Source: a bacterium
Lineage (GTDB): Bacteria; Pseudomonadota; Alphaproteobacteria; Sphingomonadales; Sphingomonadaceae
Direction: 5' to 3'
NCBI GenBank assembly: GCA_030824575.1
Contig: JAVBXL010000073.1
Coordinates: 1-36,922 of the forward strand
DNA length: 36,922 nucleotides
The stretch's first letter is position 1; every line of letters begins with the position of its first letter. The position numbers were made by a program, and so were the translations under genes. Below, piece by piece: positions 16,091 to 24,634 of the stretch. Under the pieces are notes generated by a model. The model did not search any database. It saw only the letters and a program-made list of their open reading frames with translations, and was not told the DNA's origin.

Positions 16091-17398
16091 ATGTTCCTCT
16101 ATCGTCCCGAATTGCTGGCCGCGCCTGTGCCGCGCTACACCAGTTACCCGACTGCGGCGCAGTTCAGCGACGCCGTGGGTGCTGCGGATATCGGCGAGCG
16201 GCTGGATGCGGTGTCGCAGGACGCAAGCCTCTCCCTCTATATCCACATCCCCTATTGCCATGACATTTGCTGGTATTGCGGCTGCAACACGGGGGCTGCC
16301 ACCCGACCGCGACGTCTGGCCGCCTATGTCGATGCGCTAGAGCATGAAATCGCGCTGGTGGCTGCGCGGCTAGGCGGCCGCGGGCGTGTTACGCATGTCG
16401 CCTTTGGAGGCGGTAGCCCTAATTCACTACCTCTGGTCGATTGGGTGCGGCTCAATCACCAGTTGCTGGTGTGTTTCGACACCAAAGCGGCGAGCCTGTC
16501 GGTCGAACTCGATCCGCGACGACTGAACCGATCGTGGATCGAGGCCATAGCGCAGATCGGCGTGGCCCGCGTCAATCTGGGCGTGCAGACGTTCGCACCC
16601 CACGTCCAACAGGCGATCGGCCGCGTGCAGCCGTTCGACATGGTGGAGGCGGCGGTTGCCGCTTTCCAACGGAGCATGATTTCGGTCGGCTTCGACCTGA
16701 TGTACGGCCTGCCGGGACAAAGCGAAGAGGATCTGGCGACAACGCTGGAAACCAGCATCCGCCTGCGTCCATCGCGCATCGCCCTGTTCGGCTATGCCCA
16801 TATGCCGCACCTGCTGCCCCGCCAGCGCCGGATCGCGACGGCGGATTTGCCGGACATGGCACAGCGTTTTGCCATGGCGACGCTGGGTCACGCAATGCTG
16901 ACCGCCGCAGGCTATCGCGCGGTAGGCTTTGATCATTTTGCGCTGCCTGACGATCCGTTGGCGCAAGCGGCGGCCAGCGGGGCGCTTCGGCGCAATTTCC
17001 AGGGCTTCACCGAAGATGAGAGCGACGCGCTCATCGGCCTGGGGGCCAGCGCGATCAGCCAGTTTCCTGACCTGATCGTACAGAATGAGAAGAATAGCGG
17101 AGCGTATAGAGAGATAGTCGCAGAGGGGCGACTGCCAGCGACGCGCGGCATTGTACGCAGCCTGGACGACCAACGACGCGGGCGGTTGATCGAGCGCCTG
17201 CTGTGCGATGGCATAGCGCCCTTCAGCGATCCATGCGGGACGGAAAGCCTCGACCGATTTGTCCGCATGGGCATGGTGACGCTGAGCAAAGGCAAGATCG
17301 AGATCAGTCCCGATGCGCAGCCCTATGCCCGTTCGATCGCGGCTTGCTTCGACGCATATCTCCGCCCAGCGGAAACCCGGTTCAGTCATGCGGTCTAG
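16091..17398 (+). CDS. hemN: HemN, oxygen-independent coproporphyrinogen III oxidase
   Basis: A 435-residue radical SAM enzyme that converts coproporphyrinogen III to protoporphyrinogen IX without oxygen, for heme synthesis in microaerobic cells. The signature is YIHIPYCHDICWYCGCN: Cys56, Cys60 and Cys63 bind the 4Fe-4S cluster, with a fourth Cys65 as in HemN. Also seen are THVAFGGGSPNSL, ARVNLGVQTF, and VGFDLMYGLPGQ. An earlier in-frame ATG at 16055 would overlap the FNR-like box and add twelve non-homologous residues, so I chose 16091, where FLYRPELLAAPVPRYTSYPTA begins. Its own stop overlaps the small exported gene downstream. Confidence 0.93.
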   Translation: MFLYRPELLAAPVPRYTSYPTAAQFSDAVGAADIGERLDAVSQDASLSLYIHIPYCHDICWYCGCNTGAATRPRRLAAYVDALEHEIALVAARLGGRGRVTHVAFGGGSPNSLPLVDWVRLNHQLLVCFDTKAASLSVELDPRRLNRSWIEAIAQIGVARVNLGVQTFAPHVQQAIGRVQPFDMVEAAVAAFQRSMISVGFDLMYGLPGQSEEDLATTLETSIRLRPSRIALFGYAHMPHLLPRQRRIATADLPDMAQRFAMATLGHAMLTAAGYRAVGFDHFALPDDPLAQAAASGALRRNFQGFTEDESDALIGLGASAISQFPDLIVQNEKNSGAYREIVAEGRLPATRGIVRSLDDQRRGRLIERLLCDGIAPFSDPCGTESLDRFVRMGMVTLSKGKIEISPDAQPYARSIAACFDAYLRPAETRFSHAV

Positions 17399-17627
17399 CA
17401 ATCTGATCATGATTGCCGGGATGATCGCCACGGCGCTGTCGGCATCGCCGGCGGGGGGAAGGATCGATGTTCCCACGGGCCTTTTCTGTGGCCATGCGCC
17501 AGCGGATTGGGTTCCGCTGGGTCAGAAACGACGTCCCGATCACAGAGACAGTCTCGTATGTCATCTACTGATGAGAGACAAACGGCCGACCATTCATTTG
17601 CCCGCGAAGCGACCTGCCAAGGCCTGA
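17388..17627 (+). CDS. Small exported protein, unknown function
   Basis: A 79-residue reading frame whose ATG lies inside the end of hemN, overlapping it by 11 bases. It begins MRSSNLIMIAGMIATALSASPAGG, a plausible signal peptide. The mature part contains GLFCGHAPADWVPLGQK, then a basic stretch with a second cysteine (SLVCHLLMRDK) and a lysine/arginine-rich end. The C-G ... PLG ... RPDHRD ... CH pattern resembles small cysteine-containing secreted proteins I have seen in sphingomonads. That is recollection and is not proven here. The overlap with hemN suggests co-transcription. It could also be a chance frame. Confidence 0.5.
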   Translation: MRSSNLIMIAGMIATALSASPAGGRIDVPTGLFCGHAPADWVPLGQKRRPDHRDSLVCHLLMRDKRPTIHLPAKRPAKA

Positions 17628-17925
17628 TCTGCTACCGTCGATCAACCGAGGTAGTAGCTACTCCAACGACATGATCGCCAACCAGTTCGATGAGCGATTT
17701 CTTATGTTCGATGCGATTATCGGCGCGGTTAGACATCTACGTCCTGCACAGCCAGCATCTCGATTTCCTAGCAAACAAGGCGAAACCGAGCCTATGCCTG
17801 CCCATCGTTCGATTTATTCGAACGATGGGCCAAGTTTTATAAGACTGCGCAGCAAAACTCTATCCCGCTAGATCTTCAATCACACCGGAACGAACCGAGT
17901 GTGCGAAATTAGATTGGAGACCGAC
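17628..17925. other. Intergenic region holding the promoter of the YcaC-like gene
   Basis: About 300 bases without a convincing gene, less GC-rich than its neighbours. The only strong structure is the perfect 13-base inverted repeat at 17800-17830, which contains the first copy of the 19-bp operator. A TTGGAGA ribosome site lies near the end, before the ATG at 17926. Confidence 0.6.
17806..17824. promoter_or_regulatory. 19-bp palindromic operator, copy 1
   Basis: CGTTCGATTTATTCGAACG is the core of a perfect 13-base inverted repeat (arms 17800-17812 and 17818-17830, loop TTTAT). It matches the pattern YGTTC-N9-GAACG found at three other promoters in the next 9 kb. It lies about 100 bases before the YcaC-like gene. 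It could fold as a hairpin, but the shared half-site spacing with the other copies favours a protein-binding site, probably for the LysR encoded at 25931-26860. Confidence 0.75.
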
Positions 17926-18582
17926 ATGATCATCAAAGCGACCCCGACCCCCGGCAAATCCCTGATCACGCCGTCCGACCACACTCTCGTCATGATTGAC
18001 TTCCAGTCGCAGATGGCTTTCGCCACCAAGTCGATTTCGACCGAGCTTTTGCGCAATAACGCTGCTCTGGTCGCCAACGCAGCCGCCGGCTTCAACGTCT
18101 CCACCATCCTGACCACGGTCGCCGTCGACAGCTTCTCCGGCCCGATGTTCAGCGAGATCACCGACGCCTTCCCGAACCAGCCGCTGCTCGACCGCACCTC
18201 GATGAATACGTGGGAAGACGCCGCCGTCATCGACGAGGTCAACCGCATCGGCAAAGAGCGCGTGATCTTTGCGGGCCTGTGGACCTCTGTCTGCATCGTT
18301 GGCCCCGTTGCCTCGTCTATTGACCAGGGCTTTGACGTCTATTTCATCTCGGACGCGTGCGGCGACATCTCCGAAGAAGCGCATGAGCGCGCCGTCGAGC
18401 GGATGATCCAGCTGGGCGCCAAGCCGATGACCTCGCTCCAATATCTCCTCGAATTGCAGCGCGACTGGGCAAGGACCGAAACCTACGACATGACCACCGG
18501 CTTCGCGACGAAGTGGGGTGGCGCTTATGGCCTGGGTATCACTTACGCCAAGACGATGTTCAACGCCTCCGAGGCGCATTGA
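17926..18582 (+). CDS. Isochorismatase-family (YcaC-like) hydrolase
   Basis: A 218-residue cysteine hydrolase of the isochorismatase superfamily, closest in pattern to YcaC-type amidohydrolases. The catalytic Asp25 is in LVMIDFQSQMAF, and the nucleophile Cys123 is in FAGLWTSVCIVGPVASS. DRTSMNTWED occupies the place of the YcaC motif before the central strand. The ending (DMTTGFATKWGGAYGLGITYAK) is also family-typical. I chose the ATG at 17926, which follows a TTGGAGA ribosome site. A GTG nine codons upstream is possible but unsupported. It is the first gene of the plus-strand set controlled by operator copy 1. The substrate is unknown. Confidence 0.88.
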   Translation: MIIKATPTPGKSLITPSDHTLVMIDFQSQMAFATKSISTELLRNNAALVANAAAGFNVSTILTTVAVDSFSGPMFSEITDAFPNQPLLDRTSMNTWEDAAVIDEVNRIGKERVIFAGLWTSVCIVGPVASSIDQGFDVYFISDACGDISEEAHERAVERMIQLGAKPMTSLQYLLELQRDWARTETYDMTTGFATKWGGAYGLGITYAKTMFNASEAH

Positions 18583-18590
18583 TCCAGCCC

Positions 18591-18615
18591 AGCGGCCGGG
18601 CATCCCCCGGCCGCT
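18591..18615. repeat. Strong hairpin between the YcaC-like and chloroperoxidase-like genes
   Basis: AGCGGCCGGG and CCCGGCCGCT pair perfectly over ten bases with a five-base loop (CATCC). The hairpin starts eight bases after the YcaC-like stop. It is followed by TTCCCCCCCC rather than a T-run, so it is more likely an mRNA-stabilising or attenuating element than a full terminator. Confidence 0.6.
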
Positions 18616-18644
18616 TCCCCCCCCATCGTGCCAAGGATTTTCCC

Positions 18645-19484
18645 ATGAGCAACTTCATCACCACCACGGACGGCGTCGACATCTTCTACAAGGATTGGGG
18701 CAACAAGGACGCCCAGCCCATCATGTTTCACCACGGGTGGCCGCTGTCGTCTGACGACTGGGATGCGCAGATGCTGTTCTTCCTGTCGAAGGGCTATCGC
18801 GTCGTCGCTCATGACCGTCGCGGCCACGGCCGCTCCGCCCAGGTCGATTTCGGCCACGACATGGATCATTATGCTGCCGACGCCGCTGCGCTCGTCGCGC
18901 ATCTCGACCTCAAGAACGCCATTCATATCGGTCACTCCACCGGCGGCGGCGAAGTGGCGCGCTATGTCGCCCAATATGGCCAACCGCAGGGCCGCGTCGC
19001 CAAGGCGGTGCTCGTCAGCTCGGTGCCGCCCCTAATGGCGCAGACCGATACCAATCCCGACGGCCTGCCGATGGAGGTGTTCGACGGTATCCGGGCGGCA
19101 CTGGCAGCGAACCGTGCGCAGATGTACCGCGATTTCCCCACCGGGCCATTTTACGGATTCAACCGCCCCGGCGCTAGCGGCCTAGCCGGCGTGATCGACA
19201 ATTGGTGGCGGCAGGGCATGATGGGCAGCGCGCTTGCCCATTATGAGGGGATCAAGGCCTTTTCGGAAACCGACCAGACCGATGATCTAAAGGCCATCAC
19301 CGTGCCCACACTGGTGCTGCAGGGCGATGACGATCAGGTCGTGCCCTACAAGAACGCCGCCCTGCTGCAGGCGCAGCTGTTACCGAACGCGACCTCAAAA
19401 ATCTACGCGGGCTATTCGCATGGTATGCTGACCGTAAATGCCGACGTGCTGAACGCCGACATTCTCGCCTTCATCCATTCTTGA
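18645..19484 (+). CDS. Alpha/beta hydrolase, non-heme chloroperoxidase-like
   Basis: A 279-residue alpha/beta hydrolase that resembles cofactor-free haloperoxidases and esterases. The catalytic serine (Ser98) is in IHIGHSTGGGEVARY, the acid in LVLQGDDDQVVPY, and the histidine (His259) in AGYSHGM. The oxyanion region is MFHHGWPLSSDDWDAQM, with DRRGHGRS after it, both classic for the chloroperoxidase branch. There is no signal peptide. The start ATG at 18645 follows an AAGGA ribosome site. It lies between the YcaC-like gene (62-base gap with hairpin) and the XapX gene (25 bases). Peroxidase activity in such enzymes is often a side reaction, so its true substrate is open. Confidence 0.88.
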   Translation: MSNFITTTDGVDIFYKDWGNKDAQPIMFHHGWPLSSDDWDAQMLFFLSKGYRVVAHDRRGHGRSAQVDFGHDMDHYAADAAALVAHLDLKNAIHIGHSTGGGEVARYVAQYGQPQGRVAKAVLVSSVPPLMAQTDTNPDGLPMEVFDGIRAALAANRAQMYRDFPTGPFYGFNRPGASGLAGVIDNWWRQGMMGSALAHYEGIKAFSETDQTDDLKAITVPTLVLQGDDDQVVPYKNAALLQAQLLPNATSKIYAGYSHGMLTVNADVLNADILAFIHS

Positions 19485-19509
19485 AGCCACACAACCCCGG
19501 AGAACGGAC

Positions 19510-19758
19510 ATGAAGGCCTACATCCTCTCCCTCGGCGCCGGGCTGATCGTCGGCATCGTTTACAGCCTGATGGGCGTCCGTTCTCCTGCGCCGCCGATTA
19601 TAGCCCTCGTCGGGCTGGCGGGCATTCTGCTCGGAGAACAGTTGATTCCAGTTGCCAAGAGGGTCGCCAGTCTGCCGGAACTGGCCCGCTTCGTCCGCCA
19701 GGACTGCGTCAATCATGTGCTGGGCGAGCTGCCGACCCATGGAAAGCGCGACGCATGA
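19510..19758 (+). CDS. XapX (DUF1427) domain small membrane protein
   Basis: An 82-residue protein with two membrane helices. It begins MKAYILSLGAGLIVGIVYSL, then MGVRSPAPPIIALVGLAGIL, LGEQLIP. The loop VRSPAPP is diagnostic of the XapX domain. The C-terminal 30 residues are polar (KRVASLPELARFVRQDCVNH). XapX proteins often accompany the kind of hydrolases found here, but their function is unknown. It has a GGAGA ribosome site, and its stop overlaps the amidohydrolase start by four bases. Confidence 0.85.
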   Translation: MKAYILSLGAGLIVGIVYSLMGVRSPAPPIIALVGLAGILLGEQLIPVAKRVASLPELARFVRQDCVNHVLGELPTHGKRDA

Positions 19759-21683
19759 TGACCCGCCGCCAGCTGCTCGCCAGCGCCGCCGCCACAACCG
19801 CCCTGACTGCACCTATGGAAAGTTTCGCCATGACCCAGACCGATCTCATCCTCACCAACGCCAAGGTCACGACGCTGGACCGGGGAAACCCGCAGGCACA
19901 GGCAGTGGCGATCCGTAACGGCAAGATCCTCGCCGTAGGCACCGAGCAGGAGGTGCGCGCCGCCGCCGCGCCCGATGCCCGCGTCGTCGATGCTGGCGGC
20001 CGCCGCCTGATCCCCGGCCTGATCGACAGCCACATCCATATCATTCGCGGCGGCCTCAACTATAATATGGAGCTGCGCTGGGAGGGCGTTCCAGCACTCG
20101 CCGATGCCATGGCGATGCTGAAGAAACAGGCCGAGAATACCCCGCCGCCACAATGGGTGCGGGTCGTCGGCGGCTTCACCGAGCATCAGTTCGCCGAAAA
20201 GCGCCTTCCCACCATCGCCGAAATCAACGCCGCCGCTCCCGATACGCCCGTCTTCATCCTCCACCTCTACGACCGCGCCATCCTCAACGCCGCCGCGCTA
20301 CGGGCCGTGGGCTATACGAAAGATACGCCGAACCCACCGGGCGGCGAGATCGTCCGCGATGCGCAGGGCAATCCCACGGGCTTGCTGCTGGCCCAACCGA
20401 ACGCAACGATCCTCTATTCGACGCTCGCCAAGGGACCGAAGCTGCCTCAGGACTATCAGCTCAACAGCACGAAGCATTTCATGCGAGAACTCAATAGTCT
20501 GGGCGTTACCAGCGTCATCGACGCGGGCGGCGGCTCGCAAAACTATCCTGACGATTATGAGGTCATCGACAAGCTGCACAAGGATGGGGAGCTGACCCTG
20601 CGCATCGCTTACAACCTCTTTACACAGAAGCCGAAGGAGGAGCTGAAGGACTTCGCGAGCTGGTCGACCCAGACCAAGCCGGGCGACGGCGACGACAGCT
20701 ATCGCCACAATGGTGCGGGCGAGATGCTGGTCTATTCGGCCGCCGACTTCGAGGATTTCCGCGTCGCCCGTCCCGACATGCCGGCAGAGATGGAGGGTGA
20801 TCTCGAGCCCGTTATCCGCCTGCTCGCGGAGCGCCGCTGGCCCTGGCGGCTGCACGCCACTTATGACCAGACCATCTCCCGCGCGCTCGACGTGTATGAA
20901 AAGGTGAACCGTGATATTCCGCTCAAGGGTCTCAACTGGTTCTTCGACCATGCCGAGACGATCAGCGAGCGCAATATCGACCGGATCGCTGAATTGGGCG
21001 GCGGCATCGCGGTCCAGCATCGCATGGCTTTCCAGGGCGAATATTTCGTTGAGCGTTACGGCGCCAAGGCCGCAGAGGCGACGCCGCCGATCAAGCGCAT
21101 GATGGATGCGGGCGTGCCCGTGGGTGCGGGGACCGATGCTACCCGCGTCGCCAGCTACAACCCCTGGGTATCGCTAAGCTGGCTGGTGACGTCGAAGACG
21201 GTGGGTGGCCTGACGCTCTATCCGGTGCGCAACAGGCTGGACCGGGAAACCGCGCTTCGTCTGTGGACCGAGAAGAACACATGGTTCTCGAATGAGGTCG
21301 GTAAGAAGGGGCAGATCAAGGCCGGGCAACTGGCGGACCTCGCGCTTCTATCCGACGATTATTTCAGCGTGGCCGAAAGCGAGATCGCACATCTTCGCTC
21401 GGTGCTGACCATATTGGGCGGCAAGATCGTCTATGGCGAGGGCGGTTTCGGTCCGCTCGCCCCCAAGGCGCCCAAGGCGATGCCCGACTGGTCGCCCGTC
21501 GCGACGTTCGGCGGTCATTGGCGCCGGGACGAAACGGCCAAGAAGATGGCATCGGCCTGCGGCTGCGCGTCCTCTTGCAACGTCCATGGCCATGACCATG
21601 CGGCGGCGCTCGGCGCGCGTGTACCCGCTGCCGACGTCCAGAGTTTCTGGGGCGTCATGGGCTGCGGCTGCTGGGCTGTTTGA
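19755..21683 (+). CDS. YtcJ-like amidohydrolase with Tat-type signal and Cys/His-rich tail
   Basis: A 642-residue metal-dependent amidohydrolase (amidohydrolase_3/YtcJ-like). The N-terminus MTRRQLLASAAATTALTA looks like a twin-arginine signal, which suggests export of a folded enzyme. Metal-site features are LIPGLIDSHIHII (HxH), a histidine in WFFDHAETI, and the aspartate in VGAGTDATRV. The end, about residues 594-642, is unusual: ACGCASSCNVHGHDHAAAL, then WGVMGCGCWAV, with five cysteines and several histidines after the normal fold. This could bind metal or form an anchor. The ATG overlaps the XapX stop. The substrate is unknown. Confidence 0.85.
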   Translation: MMTRRQLLASAAATTALTAPMESFAMTQTDLILTNAKVTTLDRGNPQAQAVAIRNGKILAVGTEQEVRAAAAPDARVVDAGGRRLIPGLIDSHIHIIRGGLNYNMELRWEGVPALADAMAMLKKQAENTPPPQWVRVVGGFTEHQFAEKRLPTIAEINAAAPDTPVFILHLYDRAILNAAALRAVGYTKDTPNPPGGEIVRDAQGNPTGLLLAQPNATILYSTLAKGPKLPQDYQLNSTKHFMRELNSLGVTSVIDAGGGSQNYPDDYEVIDKLHKDGELTLRIAYNLFTQKPKEELKDFASWSTQTKPGDGDDSYRHNGAGEMLVYSAADFEDFRVARPDMPAEMEGDLEPVIRLLAERRWPWRLHATYDQTISRALDVYEKVNRDIPLKGLNWFFDHAETISERNIDRIAELGGGIAVQHRMAFQGEYFVERYGAKAAEATPPIKRMMDAGVPVGAGTDATRVASYNPWVSLSWLVTSKTVGGLTLYPVRNRLDRETALRLWTEKNTWFSNEVGKKGQIKAGQLADLALLSDDYFSVAESEIAHLRSVLTILGGKIVYGEGGFGPLAPKAPKAMPDWSPVATFGGHWRRDETAKKMASACGCASSCNVHGHDHAAALGARVPAADVQSFWGVMGCGCWAV

Positions 21684-21723
21684 TCCGAAGAGATCTCCTC
21701 CAGCAAGAGGGGCGCTCTACTTG

Positions 21724-21742
21724 TGTTCGATATTCTGGAACG
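21724..21742. promoter_or_regulatory. 19-bp palindromic operator, copy 2
   Basis: TGTTCGATATTCTGGAACG fits YGTTC-N9-GAACG with the exact spacing of the other three copies. It lies about 100 bases before the VOC gene, in the 159-base gap after the amidohydrolase, and so probably marks a separate promoter for the VOC-DoxX-porin genes. Confidence 0.65.
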
Positions 21743-21842
21743 CGCCCTCTGATTTTATTCGGATCGTTCTGATAGGTCTGGCTGCGTAGAACAGGCTTGC
21801 GACCTCATCGGAAGCCGAGCAACATTCTACGGAGATACTGAC

Positions 21843-22751
21843 ATGAACCGCATTGCCCTCCTGATGGCGACCGCTCTGGTCGCCATCAGCCCTGTCGCCG
21901 CGCCTGCGGAGGCCAGGGCACCCGCGCAAAATCCGGCCATCGATTTTTCCGTCGGTCCGCAATATGACACCACCCATGTCTATGTCGCGCCGGAAGATTT
22001 CGACCGCTTCGTTACTAGCTTTACTGCCACCTTCGGGGGCAACGCGAGCAAGCAGGGCGTTTTCCAAGTTACGCCGACGGACAGCAAAACGAAGTCGCAA
22101 CTCGCGCTGACCCCCGCCGGCACCGTTTCCGTCTTCGGTTTCCTCACACCGATTCCCGTCCCGTTCGGTGCCGAACGCACCGGCTATCTCGTGACCGACC
22201 TCGACGCGGCGGTCGCTTCCGCAATGCGGCATGGCGCGACGCGGCTCGTCACCAGCTTTCCCGACCCCATCGGCCGCGACGTGGTGGTGCAATGGGCAGG
22301 CGGTGTAAACATGCAGCTCTATTGGCACACCGCGAAGCCCAACTATCCTGCGCTCGTTACCGTACCGGAGAACCGCATTTACCTGACCGCCGATGCCGCC
22401 GACCAGTTCGTGAAGCAGTGGCGCGGCTTTGCCCATGCGACGGTCACCTCCGACGACAAGGCCGCACCGGGCGGAGAAATCGGTCAGTCGGGCAAGACCT
22501 ATCGCCGCATTCGGATGACGTCGGGCTATGGTAAGATGAGCGTCATCGTGTCCGACGGTCAGCTTCCCTGGCCCTATGGTCGCGACATGACCGGATATGA
22601 GGTGGGCGATCTGCCCGCGACCCTCGCAAAGGCGACGGCAGCAGGTGTCGAGACGCTCGTCCCTGCCCATGTCGAGGGTGATCGCCAGACCGCGATCGTC
22701 CGCTTCCCCGGCGGCTACATCGCCGAAATTCACGCGCCGGTGAAGCCATGA
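21843..22751 (+). CDS. Secreted VOC/glyoxalase-like protein
   Basis: A 302-residue protein with a signal peptide (MNRIALLMATALVAISPVAAPAEA) and two repeats of the vicinal-oxygen-chelate fold. One starts at YDTTHVYVAPEDFDRFVTSF. The second contains YRRIRMTSGYGKMSVIV and ends FPGGYIAEIH. Ring-fission dioxygenases, glyoxalases and resistance proteins share this fold. The ends VVQWAGGVNMQLYWHT and FPGGYIAEIH resemble the half-sites that carry a metal-binding glutamate. A periplasmic location is inferred from the signal. The ribosome site GGAG is clear before the ATG, and the stop overlaps doxX by four bases. Confidence 0.75.
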   Translation: MNRIALLMATALVAISPVAAPAEARAPAQNPAIDFSVGPQYDTTHVYVAPEDFDRFVTSFTATFGGNASKQGVFQVTPTDSKTKSQLALTPAGTVSVFGFLTPIPVPFGAERTGYLVTDLDAAVASAMRHGATRLVTSFPDPIGRDVVVQWAGGVNMQLYWHTAKPNYPALVTVPENRIYLTADAADQFVKQWRGFAHATVTSDDKAAPGGEIGQSGKTYRRIRMTSGYGKMSVIVSDGQLPWPYGRDMTGYEVGDLPATLAKATAAGVETLVPAHVEGDRQTAIVRFPGGYIAEIHAPVKP

Positions 22752-23176
22752 CCGGCGCGGATGAACCCCGATTCGTCGATGCGATCCTTAACTGGCGCTT
22801 CACATGGTTCCTGGCGCGTCTCGCGCTGGTCAGCGCCTATTTGCTGGGTGGCATCGTCAAAGCGACTGACTGGCCAGCGGCGGTCGCCGAACAGGCGCAT
22901 TTCGGCATGAGCCCGCCTGCCTTCTGGGCGGTATTGACCATCGGTGTAGAGCTGGTCGGGCCGATCCTGATCCTGACCGGCCGCTTCGTCTGGCTGGGCG
23001 CTGGGATGCTGGGCGTCTTCACGCTGCTGGCCGCCTTCACCGCCAACGCCTTCTGGGCGATGCCGGCGGGGCAGGAACGCTTCATGGCGACAAATGCTTT
23101 CTTCGAGCATATCGGGCTGATCGGCGGCTTCGTACTGGTGGCGCTCATGTCCGCGCGGGAACGGCGACGTGCTTAG
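22748..23176 (+). CDS. DoxX-family membrane protein
   Basis: A 142-residue inner-membrane protein with four predicted helices. It contains FLARLALVSAYLLGGIVKATDW, then a phenylalanine-rich turn (AHFGMSPPAF), VELVGPILILTGRFVWLGAG, and FFEHIGLIGGFVLVAL. This layout is that of DoxX/DoxD-like quinone-linked or redox membrane proteins. It is translationally coupled to both neighbours (ATGA with the VOC gene, eight-base overlap with the porin gene), so all three work in the same unit. The specific role is unknown. Confidence 0.8.
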   Translation: MTGADEPRFVDAILNWRFTWFLARLALVSAYLLGGIVKATDWPAAVAEQAHFGMSPPAFWAVLTIGVELVGPILILTGRFVWLGAGMLGVFTLLAAFTANAFWAMPAGQERFMATNAFFEHIGLIGGFVLVALMSARERRRA

Positions 23177-24530
23177 GATTCTCCTCGCCGCCGGGCTGCT
23201 AGCGGGAGCCGTCCCTGTACCTGCCAGCGCCCAGCAGCGCGAGGCATGGCAGGCTCCCACGCTCAGCATCACGCGCTATGACGAGGACTGGTCCGATCTC
23301 GCCGATGCGGAGAAACGCGCACATCATTGGACTGGTCCGCTCAAGCATATCCCGCTCGGCGACGATAGCTGGGTCACGACGGGCATCGAACTGCGCGCCC
23401 GCAGCGAGAATTATCAGAACAATCTCTGGGGCGGGGCGGACGCACCGGACGACAGCTATCTGTGGCTGCGCGTGCTCCCCTATGCCGATCTGCATGTTGG
23501 CAAGGTTCGGGCTTTCGTGCAGCCGATCCTGGCCTACGCGATCGGCGTATCGCCGTCCGCCAGCCCGATAGATCAGACGCGGGCCGATCTGCTTCAGGGG
23601 TTCGGCGAAGTCGATCTAGGCCCGGTCACCTTGCGCGCCGGTCGCCAGATGCTGTCGCTCGGCACGGAACGGCTGGTCGGCACTCGTTATGGCCCCAATG
23701 TTCCGCTCGCTTTCGATGGTGCGCGGGCGGACGTCACGATTGGTCGGGCCAAAATCAGTTTGCTGAACATGCGGCCCGTCCAGCCGGGCCCCGGCAGTTT
23801 CGACGACGCGACCTCCGACGCCAAGGCGCTGTGGGGCGCCTATACGACGCTGCCGGAGCTGGACATTTACTATCTGGGCTACCGCAACCGGCTTGCGCAC
23901 TTTGGCGGACAGGCCGGGCGCGAAGTGCGGCATAGTATCGGCCTGCGCTTCCACGGGGCGCGTGGCGACTGGCACTGGAATGTCGAGGGGGTGGCACAAT
24001 TCGGCCATTTCGAAGGACAGAGGATTTCAGCATGGACGCTGGGCACGGAGGTCGGCCACAGCTTTCCCACGCTCCCCTTCGCGCCGGACGCTACCCTGCG
24101 GGTCAATGTCGTCAGTGGCGACAGCAAAGCGGGCGACGGCAAACTCGGCACGTTCAATGCGCTCTTCCCCAAGGGCAAATATTTCGGCGAGCTGTCTCCT
24201 GTCGGCCCGACCAACATTGTCAGCTTCAATCCGCGCATCAGTGGTACTTTTGGTGGGGGCGTTTCGTTCAGCCTCGCCGCCATGGCCTATTGGCGGTACA
24301 GCATTGCGGACGGAGTCTACGACATTCCCGGCAATCTGATCCGCGAAGCCAATGGTAGCAACGCACGCTTTATCGGAAAGGAGGCCGAAGCGACGATCGC
24401 CTGGCAGGCGACGCCCGAATGGGAATTGTCGGCGTCGCTGTCCGCTTTTGCGCCAGGCGCGTTCATCGAGGAAACCGGTCCGGCAAAAACGATCACGATG
24501 CTAGGCTTGGAAAGCAACTTCCGCTTCTGA
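23169..24530 (+). CDS. Alginate-export-type outer-membrane porin
   Basis: A 453-residue outer-membrane beta-barrel with a signal peptide (MLRILLAAGLLAGAVPVPASAQ). It contains GIELRARSENYQNNLWG, the strand-rich segment LRAGRQMLSLGTERLVG, then YYLGYRNRLAHFGG and a terminal LGLESNFRF ending in phenylalanine. This resembles the alginate_export family, AlgE-like channels that also import organic compounds in sphingomonads. The start is GTG at 23169. No ATG lies near, and the overlap with doxX supports it. In this context it is probably an uptake channel for the substrate of the hydrolases upstream (inference). Confidence 0.85.
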   Translation: MLRILLAAGLLAGAVPVPASAQQREAWQAPTLSITRYDEDWSDLADAEKRAHHWTGPLKHIPLGDDSWVTTGIELRARSENYQNNLWGGADAPDDSYLWLRVLPYADLHVGKVRAFVQPILAYAIGVSPSASPIDQTRADLLQGFGEVDLGPVTLRAGRQMLSLGTERLVGTRYGPNVPLAFDGARADVTIGRAKISLLNMRPVQPGPGSFDDATSDAKALWGAYTTLPELDIYYLGYRNRLAHFGGQAGREVRHSIGLRFHGARGDWHWNVEGVAQFGHFEGQRISAWTLGTEVGHSFPTLPFAPDATLRVNVVSGDSKAGDGKLGTFNALFPKGKYFGELSPVGPTNIVSFNPRISGTFGGGVSFSLAAMAYWRYSIADGVYDIPGNLIREANGSNARFIGKEAEATIAWQATPEWELSASLSAFAPGAFIEETGPAKTITMLGLESNFRF

Positions 24531-24536
24531 TCCCAT

Positions 24537-24555
24537 CGTTCCAATTTATCGAACG
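24537..24555. promoter_or_regulatory. 19-bp palindromic operator, copy 3
   Basis: CGTTCCAATTTATCGAACG fits YGTTC-N9-GAACG. It lies between the porin stop (24530) and the DUF1275 start (24635), 80-98 bases before that ATG. Its flanks extend the symmetry to CATCGTTC and GAACGACA. Confidence 0.7.
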
Positions 24556-24634
24556 ACAAGGCCGATCTTATTCGGCTGCTCCCATATCGAGGCTGCGGCT
24601 AGGCCATATGGCATAGACATTCACGGAGACCGTT

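Noticed and set aside
17800..17830. Perfect 13-base hairpin read as a terminator
   Set aside because: It lies over 170 bases after the nearest upstream gene and has only a short T-run some bases away. The same half-site spacing occurs at three other promoters whose copies cannot form a strong hairpin, so an operator is the better reading.
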